From the NCBI GenBank assembly GCA_026003215.1, contig BPGV01000001.1, positions 857,001 through 921,000 on the forward strand: DNA of 64,000 nt. The letters are read 5' to 3'. This document shows positions 38,460 through 46,361 of this stretch, one piece after another. Both the position numbers and the translations under genes were made by a program. The notes beneath the pieces are model-generated. The model had not been told where the DNA came from. It made no database searches and saw only the letters and a program-made list of their open reading frames with translations. This DNA comes from Bacteroidia bacterium. Its GTDB lineage: Bacteria; Bacteroidota; Bacteroidia; SpSt-205. How positions within the stretch are numbered: position 1 is the first letter of the stretch; each line of letters starts with the position of its first letter.

Positions 38460-38909
38460 GTGGCTGCTCCCGAGATTCGCAACCGTAAGGCCCTCCACGA
38501 CTATGATATCTTAGAGCGCTATACGGCGGGGCTCGTGCTGGCAGGCCCCGAGGTCAAATCTCTACGTGCAGGCGGAGGCCAGCTCCAAGACGCCTTCTGC
38601 GCGTTCAAAGACGGCGAGCTGTACCTCCTCAACTTGTACATTCCGCCCTATAAGCAAGCGGGGTACGTCCGCACGCCTGAACGCCGCCCCCGCAAGCTCC
38701 TCCTCCACAAAGACGAGCTTAAACGGCTCCAAGGACGACTGACCCAAAAAGGACTCACCCTCATCCCGCTGCGGCTTTTCTTTAATGAAAAGGGGTGGGC
38801 CAAGGTGGAGATAGCTCTGGCCCAAGGGCGCCGCAAATACGACAAACGGCAGGCTATCCGCGCCCGAGAAGAACGCCGTACAATGGAAAGGCTCCAAAAA
38901 CGCTATTAG
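38460..38909 (+). CDS. smpB: SsrA-binding protein SmpB
   Basis: IRNRKALHDYDILERYTAGLVLAGPEVKSLRAGGGQLQDAFC...ALAQGRRKYDKRQAIRARE; start revised to GTG 38460, 4 nt after TACATTCG. Confidence 0.93.
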   Translation: MAAPEIRNRKALHDYDILERYTAGLVLAGPEVKSLRAGGGQLQDAFCAFKDGELYLLNLYIPPYKQAGYVRTPERRPRKLLLHKDELKRLQGRLTQKGLTLIPLRLFFNEKGWAKVEIALAQGRRKYDKRQAIRAREERRTMERLQKRY

Positions 38910-38922
38910 CTGCCCAGCGTGG

Positions 38923-38930
38923 TACCTTTG
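38923..38930 (+). promoter_or_regulatory. -7 element TACCTTTG of PCD gene
   Basis: 4 nt to ATG 38935. Confidence 0.75.
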
Positions 38931-38934
38931 TCGT

Positions 38935-39240
38935 ATGACCCCGTATGCCCCGGAAGAGGTGCGCCAGCGCCTCACTTTCTTCCCAGAATGGGAGTATCGT
39001 CAGGGAAGCCTCACGCGCGAATACGTCTTTGAAGACTTCGTGGAAGCGTGGGGGTTCCTGAGTCAGGTAGCGCTCTTGGCCGAGCGGCATAACCACCATC
39101 CCGAGATGTGGAATGTCTATAACCGCGTACGCCTGAGCTGGAGCACGCACGAGGCAGGCGGTATCACAGAAAGGGACTTCACTTTGGTAGAGGAGGTAGA
39201 TAGGGTATATGCAGCGGTTGCGCGTGCGCGTACGAAATGA
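38935..39240 (+). CDS. 4a-hydroxytetrahydrobiopterin dehydratase (pterin-4-alpha-carbinolamine dehydratase)
   Basis: [45 protein letters not shown] pattern. Confidence 0.88.
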   Translation: MTPYAPEEVRQRLTFFPEWEYRQGSLTREYVFEDFVEAWGFLSQVALLAERHNHHPEMWNVYNRVRLSWSTHEAGGITERDFTLVEEVDRVYAAVARARTK

Positions 39241-39649
39241 GTCGGGCCTCCCTTTGCCGGCCTATCAGACGCCGGGGGCAGCGGGAATGGACCTGCTTGC
39301 GGCCCTTGCGGAACCCATCACCTTAGCGCCGGGGGAGTGGCAAGCTATTCCCACAGGGCTGTATATTGAGCTGCCCGAAGGCTACGAAGCCCAGGTGCGC
39401 CCTCGCAGCGGCTTGGCCTTGCACCACGGCGTCACCCTCCTCAATAGCCCCGGCACGATTGACGCCGACTACCGGGGAGAAATCCGCGTCCTCCTCATCA
39501 ACCTCGGCCGAGAACCCTTTGCCGTAACCCCGGGCATGCGGATAGCGCAGCTCGTCGTAGCACCGGTAGTACAAGTCGAATGGGTTCCCACCCCTACGCT
39601 CTCCCCTACCCCCCGCGGCGAAGGCGGATTTGGCCATACGGGTACTTAA
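39209..39649 (+). CDS. dut: dUTP diphosphatase
   Basis: [47 protein letters not shown]. Confidence 0.95.
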   Translation: MQRLRVRVRNESGLPLPAYQTPGAAGMDLLAALAEPITLAPGEWQAIPTGLYIELPEGYEAQVRPRSGLALHHGVTLLNSPGTIDADYRGEIRVLLINLGREPFAVTPGMRIAQLVVAPVVQVEWVPTPTLSPTPRGEGGFGHTGT

Positions 39650-39652
39650 CGC

Positions 39653-41773
39653 ATGCGGCGAGTTATTGCCTTTCTCCTCGCAAGTCTTAGCGATCTCTTC
39701 CGATTTTATCCACTTCAACTGCCTTTTTTTCAACTACGTAGACATTTTTTGCTTACTTTACTTTGGCTGACGCTGTGGGCTATCGCCTTAGGCCAAGTCG
39801 GCCAAGGCTTAGGCGTGCCGGATATCTTTTATAACAACGGCCCCCCAGCTACCTGGGGTAGGACATTCGCGTGGGGGGTGGCATTTGCGCTCTTTGTGAT
39901 AGCGCATCACTTGACTACTTTTTTATTAGATGGGCACCATGCGGGGTTTCTTTTGCGCGAAAGATACCCTTTTTTTCAATATGCGCTCAATAATAGCCTA
40001 CTTCCGTTGCTTTTTTGGGGTTATTATCTCCACCGTTACACGCAGCAGCATGTAGAAGACCCCAATCTGCTCTGGCAGCTTTTTGGCCATGCGGTAGGCA
40101 CCATAGGGGTGACCAGCGTGGCCCTTGTATTTTTATCGGTTACAGGCCAGGATATATTTGGGCTACGGAAAGCCGGGCTACTTTCCACCCAAGCCGTATA
40201 TCATCAAGTTCTGCAAGCTCAAGCCACCCCTCCTACCGTACGCTACTATCTGGCTTGGTCCAAGTGGATTGTAGAAACCACCCAGGGGATTACCTTAGAC
40301 CGGAAAACCTTAGCTAAGCTCCTCTTCCAGCAGCACCGAAACGCCTTTTTATTGGAAGTAGTGCTGCTGGTAAGCATAGCTTGCTGGGGCTATGCGCAGC
40401 AAAAGGTGGAAGTGTATTTACCGGCGGGAGCGGCCTTTTTGGTGCTGTGGGCGATTTTGTACATGCTGATTGGGGCGGTGAGTTTTTGGGTGCGGCAATG
40501 GGGCGGGTGGGCCTTGATAGCGCTTTTGGTTATTGGGATAGGGATACTGCGGTCCTCTTGGCTGCGTGGCACCAGCCCGGCGTATGGCCTTTCAGACAAG
40601 GGACTGCTCCAGCAGGACGCAACACCAGACTACACAGCCGACTCCCTTGCCTTAGTACAGTGTCTGGAAGGATGGAGCCACCGACAGGAAAAAAAAGCTC
40701 CGCTGGTGTGGATCCAAGTCTCGGGGGGCGGCTGGCGTTCGGCTTTTTGGAGCCTCAGTAATTTGCAGCTGATTGATAGCCTGAGCGGCGGGAAGCTCTG
40801 GCAGCGCACCTTTGGGATCTCGGGGGCGTCCGGCGGGCTGATTGGGGCAGCGCTGTGGCGTGAGCTTGGGCTCTATTACCCGCATCGCCGCTGGGACCTA
40901 CACGAACCTTTTCAACTCACGCAGGATGCCTTAGACCCTATCCTCTCCACCGGCTTGGTAGGCCTCCTCAGCCCAACGCCCACCTTTTACGACAGTATCG
41001 CACATACTACTTATCCCCAAGGGCGAGGCTATGCATTTGAGCAGGCCTTAGTACGAAACGCTCGGGCTTTTTACAACCGTAGCCTCTTCTCGTACGCGGA
41101 GCCAGAAAGGATAGGTAAGTGCCCTTTGCTTTTTATCACCCCGGCGCTACTGCCCTCAGCCCGCTTACTTCTGGTGAGTAGCCAGCCTTGTAGCCCGCTC
41201 ACCCGCCGCGGTCTCCTCGTAGAACTGCGCCAGCTGGTGCCTGACGCAGAAAACCTCTACTTGTGCACGGCCCTCCGGATGAACGCCTCCTTCCCGTTTG
41301 TCCTGCCCTCCGTAAGCCTGCCCACCACGCCCCCCATGGAAGCTATAGACGCCGGCGCCATAGACAACTACGGCGAACTGATAGCGCTACAGTTTCTCTG
41401 GGAGATGCGGGAAGCCCTCGCACGCCACGCCTCCAAAGTGATTGTGATTGAAATACGCGACCTCCCAGAAGGGCTTAACCACAGCACAGAAAGGCCTACT
41501 TCAGCGCTAAGCGAGACCTTTCAACGGATTAGTGGCTTATACGCTTCGTTTGCAGGGGCACGCCAGCTTTTTACACGAATCACCTATGAAGTCCTTAGCC
41601 ACGCTTACCCTATCCCCATAGAAAAATATACCTTGGCGTTTACCCCTCCAAAAGGACGCATTCCTCCGCTGGGATTCACCCTTCGGGCGGCGGACCAGGC
41701 TTACCTTTTAGAAGCGCTTCTTTCCCCCACGCATCAAAAGAAACTGGCGCCTCTTTTAGATGCCCTGAAATAG
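39653..41773 (+). CDS. multi-TM protein with C-terminal patatin-like phospholipase domain
   Basis: Hydrophobic N-terminal ~300 aa; VSGGGWRSAFWSLSNLQLI...TFGISGASGGLIGAALW (oxyanion loop and GxSGxSGG); EAIDAGAIDNYGE catalytic DxG-type. Confidence 0.75.
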   Translation: MRRVIAFLLASLSDLFRFYPLQLPFFQLRRHFLLTLLWLTLWAIALGQVGQGLGVPDIFYNNGPPATWGRTFAWGVAFALFVIAHHLTTFLLDGHHAGFLLRERYPFFQYALNNSLLPLLFWGYYLHRYTQQHVEDPNLLWQLFGHAVGTIGVTSVALVFLSVTGQDIFGLRKAGLLSTQAVYHQVLQAQATPPTVRYYLAWSKWIVETTQGITLDRKTLAKLLFQQHRNAFLLEVVLLVSIACWGYAQQKVEVYLPAGAAFLVLWAILYMLIGAVSFWVRQWGGWALIALLVIGIGILRSSWLRGTSPAYGLSDKGLLQQDATPDYTADSLALVQCLEGWSHRQEKKAPLVWIQVSGGGWRSAFWSLSNLQLIDSLSGGKLWQRTFGISGASGGLIGAALWRELGLYYPHRRWDLHEPFQLTQDALDPILSTGLVGLLSPTPTFYDSIAHTTYPQGRGYAFEQALVRNARAFYNRSLFSYAEPERIGKCPLLFITPALLPSARLLLVSSQPCSPLTRRGLLVELRQLVPDAENLYLCTALRMNASFPFVLPSVSLPTTPPMEAIDAGAIDNYGELIALQFLWEMREALARHASKVIVIEIRDLPEGLNHSTERPTSALSETFQRISGLYASFAGARQLFTRITYEVLSHAYPIPIEKYTLAFTPPKGRIPPLGFTLRAADQAYLLEALLSPTHQKKLAPLLDALK

Positions 41774-41774
41774 C

Positions 41775-41782
41775 TACCTTTG
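41775..41782 (+). promoter_or_regulatory. -7 element TACCTTTG of YHS lipoprotein gene
   Basis: 5 nt to GTG 41788. Confidence 0.75.
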
Positions 41783-41787
41783 CTTTT

Positions 41788-42051
41788 GTGCGTCTGTTAC
41801 CTGTGTTCGTCTTAGGCCTTGCAGCCATAGCTTGTCAGAAAGGCCCTACTTCTACTCACACAGACCCTACGCAGCCGACCAACGGAGCTATTGCCTTCCC
41901 CGTAGAAAGCTTAGCAGTGCCTTACTGCCCTGAATGTGAAATGTCCTTCCATAAGTTCCCCATTAGAGATACTTTGCATTATGACGGTAAGATATATGGT
42001 TTTTGCAGCAAGGAATGTAAAGAAGCTTTTCAGAAAGGTAGCAGTTCTTAG
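41788..42051 (+). CDS. small lipoprotein with YHS/TRASH-like metal-binding domain
   Basis: Lipobox GLAAIAC; VPYCPECEMSFHKFPIRDTLHYDGKIYGFCSKECKEAFQK. Confidence 0.75.
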   Translation: MRLLPVFVLGLAAIACQKGPTSTHTDPTQPTNGAIAFPVESLAVPYCPECEMSFHKFPIRDTLHYDGKIYGFCSKECKEAFQKGSSS

Positions 42052-42904
42052 TGTGTTATTTTTGTGGAGCTGCCGCTCCGGCGAAACACACACGGGGGAA
42101 GACCGTCATGCCGCAGACACGGTGTATGTTCTCCCCTGGGAACAGCTGGAAGTATATATGAATGCAGCGCCCTCCCCGGTACAAGTGGCTACTTGGCTGC
42201 GCCAAGAGCGGGTGCCCTTTTACAAAGATATGCTACATGACCCGACCCTGGCTGGCCGCTACAGCGGCCTCCAAGGCGCAGCCAACTTAGGTATCTACCT
42301 CACCGACATGGCCTACGCCCATGCCACCAATCATTATCAGGAGGCCTATGAATACCTCTCAGCCGTTAATCGCCTCGCTACGCTTTATGGATTAGGCGAT
42401 ATTTTCTCCTTAGAACGGATAAAAAGCTTAGATAAGCTCCAAGACAATCCGGATAGCATGCAGAAACTTTTGACCCAATATTATAGTGAAGTTCAAACGC
42501 GCCTTAGTGAGACTGGTCAGCAACCTATGCTCCGCCACATGATCTTGGGGGGGTGGACGGAAAGTCTGCATATTATCCTCGCCCTATTAGAGAAAAATGC
42601 AAGCAATCAGCCTCTTGCAGAAATGATTTTACTTCAAAAAGGCCTAACTCCCCTACTTATCAAGCTTTACAGTGCAGACACGAGTCTTTCTCCCGTTTCC
42701 CATCAGATTGTGACACAGTTAGAGGATATGCAGGAAGAGCTCAATGCCCTGCCTATTGGGGAGGGAAGCCCGGTTCCTTCTACGCAAGTCAATAAAGGAG
42801 TCATACAGATGAAGTTTCAACAGAAAACCTCCCTAACGCCGGAACAAATCAAACGGCTAAAAGAGCGTCTTACCTCCTTACGCCATTTTATCATGAAAGT
42901 ATGA
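41996..42904 (+). CDS. predicted lipoprotein, helical, function unknown
   Basis: MVFAARNVKKLFRKVAVLSVLFLWSC lipobox; overlaps upstream gene by 56 nt in another frame. Confidence 0.65.
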   Translation: MVFAARNVKKLFRKVAVLSVLFLWSCRSGETHTGEDRHAADTVYVLPWEQLEVYMNAAPSPVQVATWLRQERVPFYKDMLHDPTLAGRYSGLQGAANLGIYLTDMAYAHATNHYQEAYEYLSAVNRLATLYGLGDIFSLERIKSLDKLQDNPDSMQKLLTQYYSEVQTRLSETGQQPMLRHMILGGWTESLHIILALLEKNASNQPLAEMILLQKGLTPLLIKLYSADTSLSPVSHQIVTQLEDMQEELNALPIGEGSPVPSTQVNKGVIQMKFQQKTSLTPEQIKRLKERLTSLRHFIMKV

Positions 42905-43332
42905 AACCTTTGGGCTATTACCTAGTATTAGCAGGCATAGTATGGGCGCAAAGCACTTGCCGGCAGATTGTACCCATCTGCCGGGAGAAGTACATGGAGG
43001 ACTTTAGCTGGGATGGACGATATTGGAAAGCTGAGTTGTATAATGGTGAGACGACAGAGATCTATTACACCTTCTTTAGGGGATTACGGTACAGACTTAT
43101 TCCTTGTGGGCGTTCTACCACCCAGGCCTTTCCCCATCTGCGTATCTATAACGCTAATCGAGCGTTGGTGTTAGATACTCGTCAGCAAGGAGACCGTAGC
43201 TACTGGGATTTAGAACTAAGCAATACCCAGCTGCTCATTATAGAACTCTACTATCCCACAGGGGAGGGGTGTGCAGCCCTCCTAATAGGCCACCGCAGCG
43301 GCGAGACCCCAGAAGGGTGGAGCGCCCGTTAA
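42901..43332 (+). CDS. hypothetical secreted protein
   Basis: Signal peptide MKPLGYYLVLAGIVWAQ; ATGA overlap with preceding gene; four Cys. Confidence 0.6.
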   Translation: MKPLGYYLVLAGIVWAQSTCRQIVPICREKYMEDFSWDGRYWKAELYNGETTEIYYTFFRGLRYRLIPCGRSTTQAFPHLRIYNANRALVLDTRQQGDRSYWDLELSNTQLLIIELYYPTGEGCAALLIGHRSGETPEGWSAR

Positions 43333-43336
43333 GGCG

Positions 43337-43344
43337 TACCTTTG
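43337..43344 (+). promoter_or_regulatory. -7 element TACCTTTG of nuoM-like gene
   Basis: 4 nt to GTG 43349. Confidence 0.75.
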
Positions 43345-43348
43345 TGCG

Positions 43349-44863
43349 GTGATTGCCTGGTGGATAGCTATACCTTTTCTTGGGGCCCTGATAGCAGGTA
43401 TATGGCCTCACCGTTGGACATGGCGCACCGTGGCCCTGCTCCAAACCAGCATAGGCTTATGGCTCACCTCCCTATACTTTCAACACGGCCTCTTAGAAGT
43501 TAACTATACCTACCATGCGTTGTCTTTTTCCCTGCCGTGGTGGGGCTTTCCGACCCCCGAAGGCTGGAATAGCCGTTATCATATTGCGCTATTCTTTGCT
43601 ACCGACGGCACCAGCCTATGGCTGGCTCACGCTATCACTATCGTAGGACTTATTTTGAGTTTTTGGTCCGAATGGCGCTTCTCCCAGGCTCGTCTGCAGA
43701 TTCCGGCTATCCTACTGGTGCAGGGGTTTGCTTTATGGACCATTTTTTCGTATGACCTGATAGCCTTTTATGTAGGCTTTGAAGCGGTGCTTTTCCCGAT
43801 GTACTACCTCATCCTCAGCCTTTCCCCGCCAGGTGAAGAAAGCCGCCGTACAGCGGCAGAGTTTTTGCTCTATACGCTCGTAGGGTCTATACCTATGCTG
43901 GCGGGCATCCTATATGGGGCCAGTGAGATGAGCCGTATGCACGGGATACCCTTCACCACAAACCTTATAGAATGGCTCAAATATCCCCTCCCCCCAGAGA
44001 CGCAGCTATGGGTATATGGGAGCTTTATCCTGGCCTTTTGGGTGAAGATAGGCCTTTTCCCGCTGCACGGGTGGGTGCTCAGTCTGTATAAGCATGTGCC
44101 TTTGCCGGTGGTGGTGCTATCCTCGGCCATCCTCACCAAGTTAGGAGGGATGGGGTGGCTGCGAGTCATGGGGGCCTTTCCGCAGGGGCACTTTCAGGTA
44201 GCCCCGTATGTGGGCGCCCTGGCTGTAATTTCTCTTTTAGGTGCAGGATTAGGGGCTTACTTCCAAAAGAGCTTGCGCACATGGCTAAGCTACAGCACCA
44301 TATCGCACTTGAGTCTTGTGGGCTTAGGCGTGGCGGCAACCAGCGCGCCCGGCGTAAGTGGCGCCGCATGGTATATGACTAATCATAGCCTCCTGGCCGC
44401 AGCGCATCTCCTCATCGTCAGCACCGTAATACGTACTACACAGACCGATGAAATCGCTGGGTTAGGCGGGCTCGCTCGAAGCATGCCTCAGCTCACCGCC
44501 CTATGGGTCTTAGTAGCGCTGGCCTCGGTAGGCCTGCCAGGACTAAGCCAGTTTCCTGGAGAACTGCTTGTCTTTACAGGAAGTTATGTTTCTTACATGC
44601 TACGCCGTGCGGTGTTCATTGCCGCTATCTTCAGTGTAGTGGTATCGGCGGCTTATACCCTGCCGGTGCTGCGGAAAGTACTCTTTGGGCCCTCAGAGAA
44701 AAACTACCCCGACCTTGCCCTTAGGGAAGTAGCCCCCCTGTGGTTCCTTGGAGGACTAATGATAGGGACAGGATTTATGGCCGCCCCTTTCCTTGAGGAG
44801 ATTCAACGCACCACGACGCCAATAGTGGAGGCTATCTTGTACCAGACGCTGGGGATACGCTAA
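43349..44863 (+). CDS. NADH-quinone oxidoreductase subunit M-like (NuoM/MrpD family) protein
   Basis: 504 aa; IAFYVGFEAVLFPMYYLI, FPLHGWVLSLYKHVPLPVVVLSSAILTKLGGMGWLRV, YSTISHLSLVGLG; GTG start 4 nt after TACCTTTG. Confidence 0.9.
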   Translation: MIAWWIAIPFLGALIAGIWPHRWTWRTVALLQTSIGLWLTSLYFQHGLLEVNYTYHALSFSLPWWGFPTPEGWNSRYHIALFFATDGTSLWLAHAITIVGLILSFWSEWRFSQARLQIPAILLVQGFALWTIFSYDLIAFYVGFEAVLFPMYYLILSLSPPGEESRRTAAEFLLYTLVGSIPMLAGILYGASEMSRMHGIPFTTNLIEWLKYPLPPETQLWVYGSFILAFWVKIGLFPLHGWVLSLYKHVPLPVVVLSSAILTKLGGMGWLRVMGAFPQGHFQVAPYVGALAVISLLGAGLGAYFQKSLRTWLSYSTISHLSLVGLGVAATSAPGVSGAAWYMTNHSLLAAAHLLIVSTVIRTTQTDEIAGLGGLARSMPQLTALWVLVALASVGLPGLSQFPGELLVFTGSYVSYMLRRAVFIAAIFSVVVSAAYTLPVLRKVLFGPSEKNYPDLALREVAPLWFLGGLMIGTGFMAAPFLEEIQRTTTPIVEAILYQTLGIR

Positions 44864-44910
44864 AAACAGACGCTGTATTTCCGTTTCCTTCCCCCCCCTA
44901 AGCATATATT

Positions 44911-44929
44911 CGGAAAGCTTTGCTTTCCG
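44911..44929. terminator. perfect hairpin between convergent genes, possible bidirectional terminator without U-tract
   Basis: CGGAAAGC-ttt-GCTTTCCG between stop 44863 (+) and stop 44956 (-). Confidence 0.45.
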
Positions 44930-44955
44930 CAGGGTAGTTAGCGGGGAAGACTTCT

Positions 44956-45657
44956 TTAGCGGCGCAAAAAGGGCATTTTTCTACTGAGGCCTATCAAAAG
45001 CTGGAAAGCAAACGGGGAGTTATGATTGAAAGCCAGGTCTATGGCGGTGCGCTGGGTCGGGCCCAGTCGGAGCTGTCCCCCAGCTCCCCACCCATAGCGG
45101 GGCTGCCTAACCTCTACTGAAGCAGGCGCATACAGAAACACCTCACCCCAGACACTGGCCCGCTTCCCTACCGCATGGGTATAGAAAACGGTACTGAAGA
45201 CTTGCCGGTAGGCGGAAAAATAACTGCCCACGAGGTTCAGAGTAAGGATACCCCGCCGAGTGATGCTATACTCCCCTAAAAGCCAAAGTTGCCCGCCGCC
45301 GGCGACCCCTTGGAGGGGAAGGTACCCCCAGGCAGCCCAGCCTAAGAAGAGCTTCTCGGTGTGGTAGGAGAGATGCTTGACAGAGAGAGCCAGAGTCGTC
45401 AGTGCGGGTGAAAAACCCAGGGTACCGAAGGCTTCCCACTGGGGGGTAAGACCCAGACGCGCTTGGACTACCATTTCTGGGGCGAAGTGGCTCGTCCAGA
45501 TAGGCTGGAAGCCACTTTCAACTTGAAGGGCGCCAGCTTCTACTACGACGGGACCGATGCCTTGCGTCGGACGATGGGTAGCAATCGGCGTAAGGTTCTG
45601 GGCATACAGCCCACTCATCCCTAAAAATAGATACAGCCATATCCACCGGTGTGTCAT
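44956..45657 (-). CDS. outer membrane beta-barrel-like protein (transporter-type)
   Basis: Signal peptide ...LYAQ; THRPTQGIGPVVVEAGALQVESGFQ start motif; alternating beta pattern. Confidence 0.6.
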   Translation of the reverse strand: MTHRWIWLYLFLGMSGLYAQNLTPIATHRPTQGIGPVVVEAGALQVESGFQPIWTSHFAPEMVVQARLGLTPQWEAFGTLGFSPALTTLALSVKHLSYHTEKLFLGWAAWGYLPLQGVAGGGQLWLLGEYSITRRGILTLNLVGSYFSAYRQVFSTVFYTHAVGKRASVWGEVFLYAPASVEVRQPRYGWGAGGQLRLGPTQRTAIDLAFNHNSPFAFQLLIGLSRKMPFLRR

Positions 45658-46361
45658 AGTATAAGCCCCACTATTCCTTGGGCTATGAGGAGGAGGTCAT
45701 ACCCTATCACAGCGGTTTGACTGAAGAAAAAAGGCCAATAGCTCATAAATAGCCCTAAGGCAGCAGTAGCCCCCCCTACCGTTCTTAAAGGAAAAGGGGC
45801 GCCCCCAGCTACCACCGCATACACCCCAAGGCCCACCCGCATAAGCTTCACGGCAAAGGCACGCCCATACACGCGAGGAAGGGTAGGCAGCGTTTCGGTG
45901 TCCATAGAACTTACGTCAAATGGTAAAGTAAGCAAAGCCAAAAGGAGGCCTTGCATGCCATACAGCAGGGGGTCAGTTTTACCCGTGAAAGCGTACAGGC
46001 CTAAAAGCCAAGCGCCGCTGATGCTGAGCGGCTTGAGCCAGGGAGCAGGACGCAGATAGAAGGGGTAAGCAGCCGCTACCCCCGCAGCTATAAGGGCTGC
46101 CCAAGGTAGCCGCAAGCTTCCCTTTTGCCAAAGAAAGAAGCCCAGGCTGGCACACACAAGCGCACTCAATCCCTTAGCTGCACCTTCTGGTGCCCGAAGC
46201 GTAAAATACACCGCTGTCCCCACCAAGCCTACGAGCCCTAAGTCTGCCCCCTGCCAAGCTACCCCTAACAAACGGTGAAAAAATCCTACTTGGGCAGCAA
46301 AAGCTGCCCCGGAAATGAGGCTAAGGCCGAAGGCTTTTACCACAGCTTTACCCAAGACCAT
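45654..46361 (-). CDS. UbiA-superfamily-like integral membrane protein
   Basis: About 8 TM helices; PFDVSSMDTETLPTLPRVYG resembles the second Asp-rich motif of UbiA; first Asp motif not obvious. Confidence 0.55.
   Translation of the reverse strand: MVLGKAVVKAFGLSLISGAAFAAQVGFFHRLLGVAWQGADLGLVGLVGTAVYFTLRAPEGAAKGLSALVCASLGFFLWQKGSLRLPWAALIAAGVAAAYPFYLRPAPWLKPLSISGAWLLGLYAFTGKTDPLLYGMQGLLLALLTLPFDVSSMDTETLPTLPRVYGRAFAVKLMRVGLGVYAVVAGGAPFPLRTVGGATAALGLFMSYWPFFFSQTAVIGYDLLLIAQGIVGLIL

Noticed and set aside
44891-44898. C8 homopolymer between nuoM-like gene and its convergent neighbour
   Set aside because: Lies between two stop codons with no gene start downstream, so a phase-variation role is unlikely.
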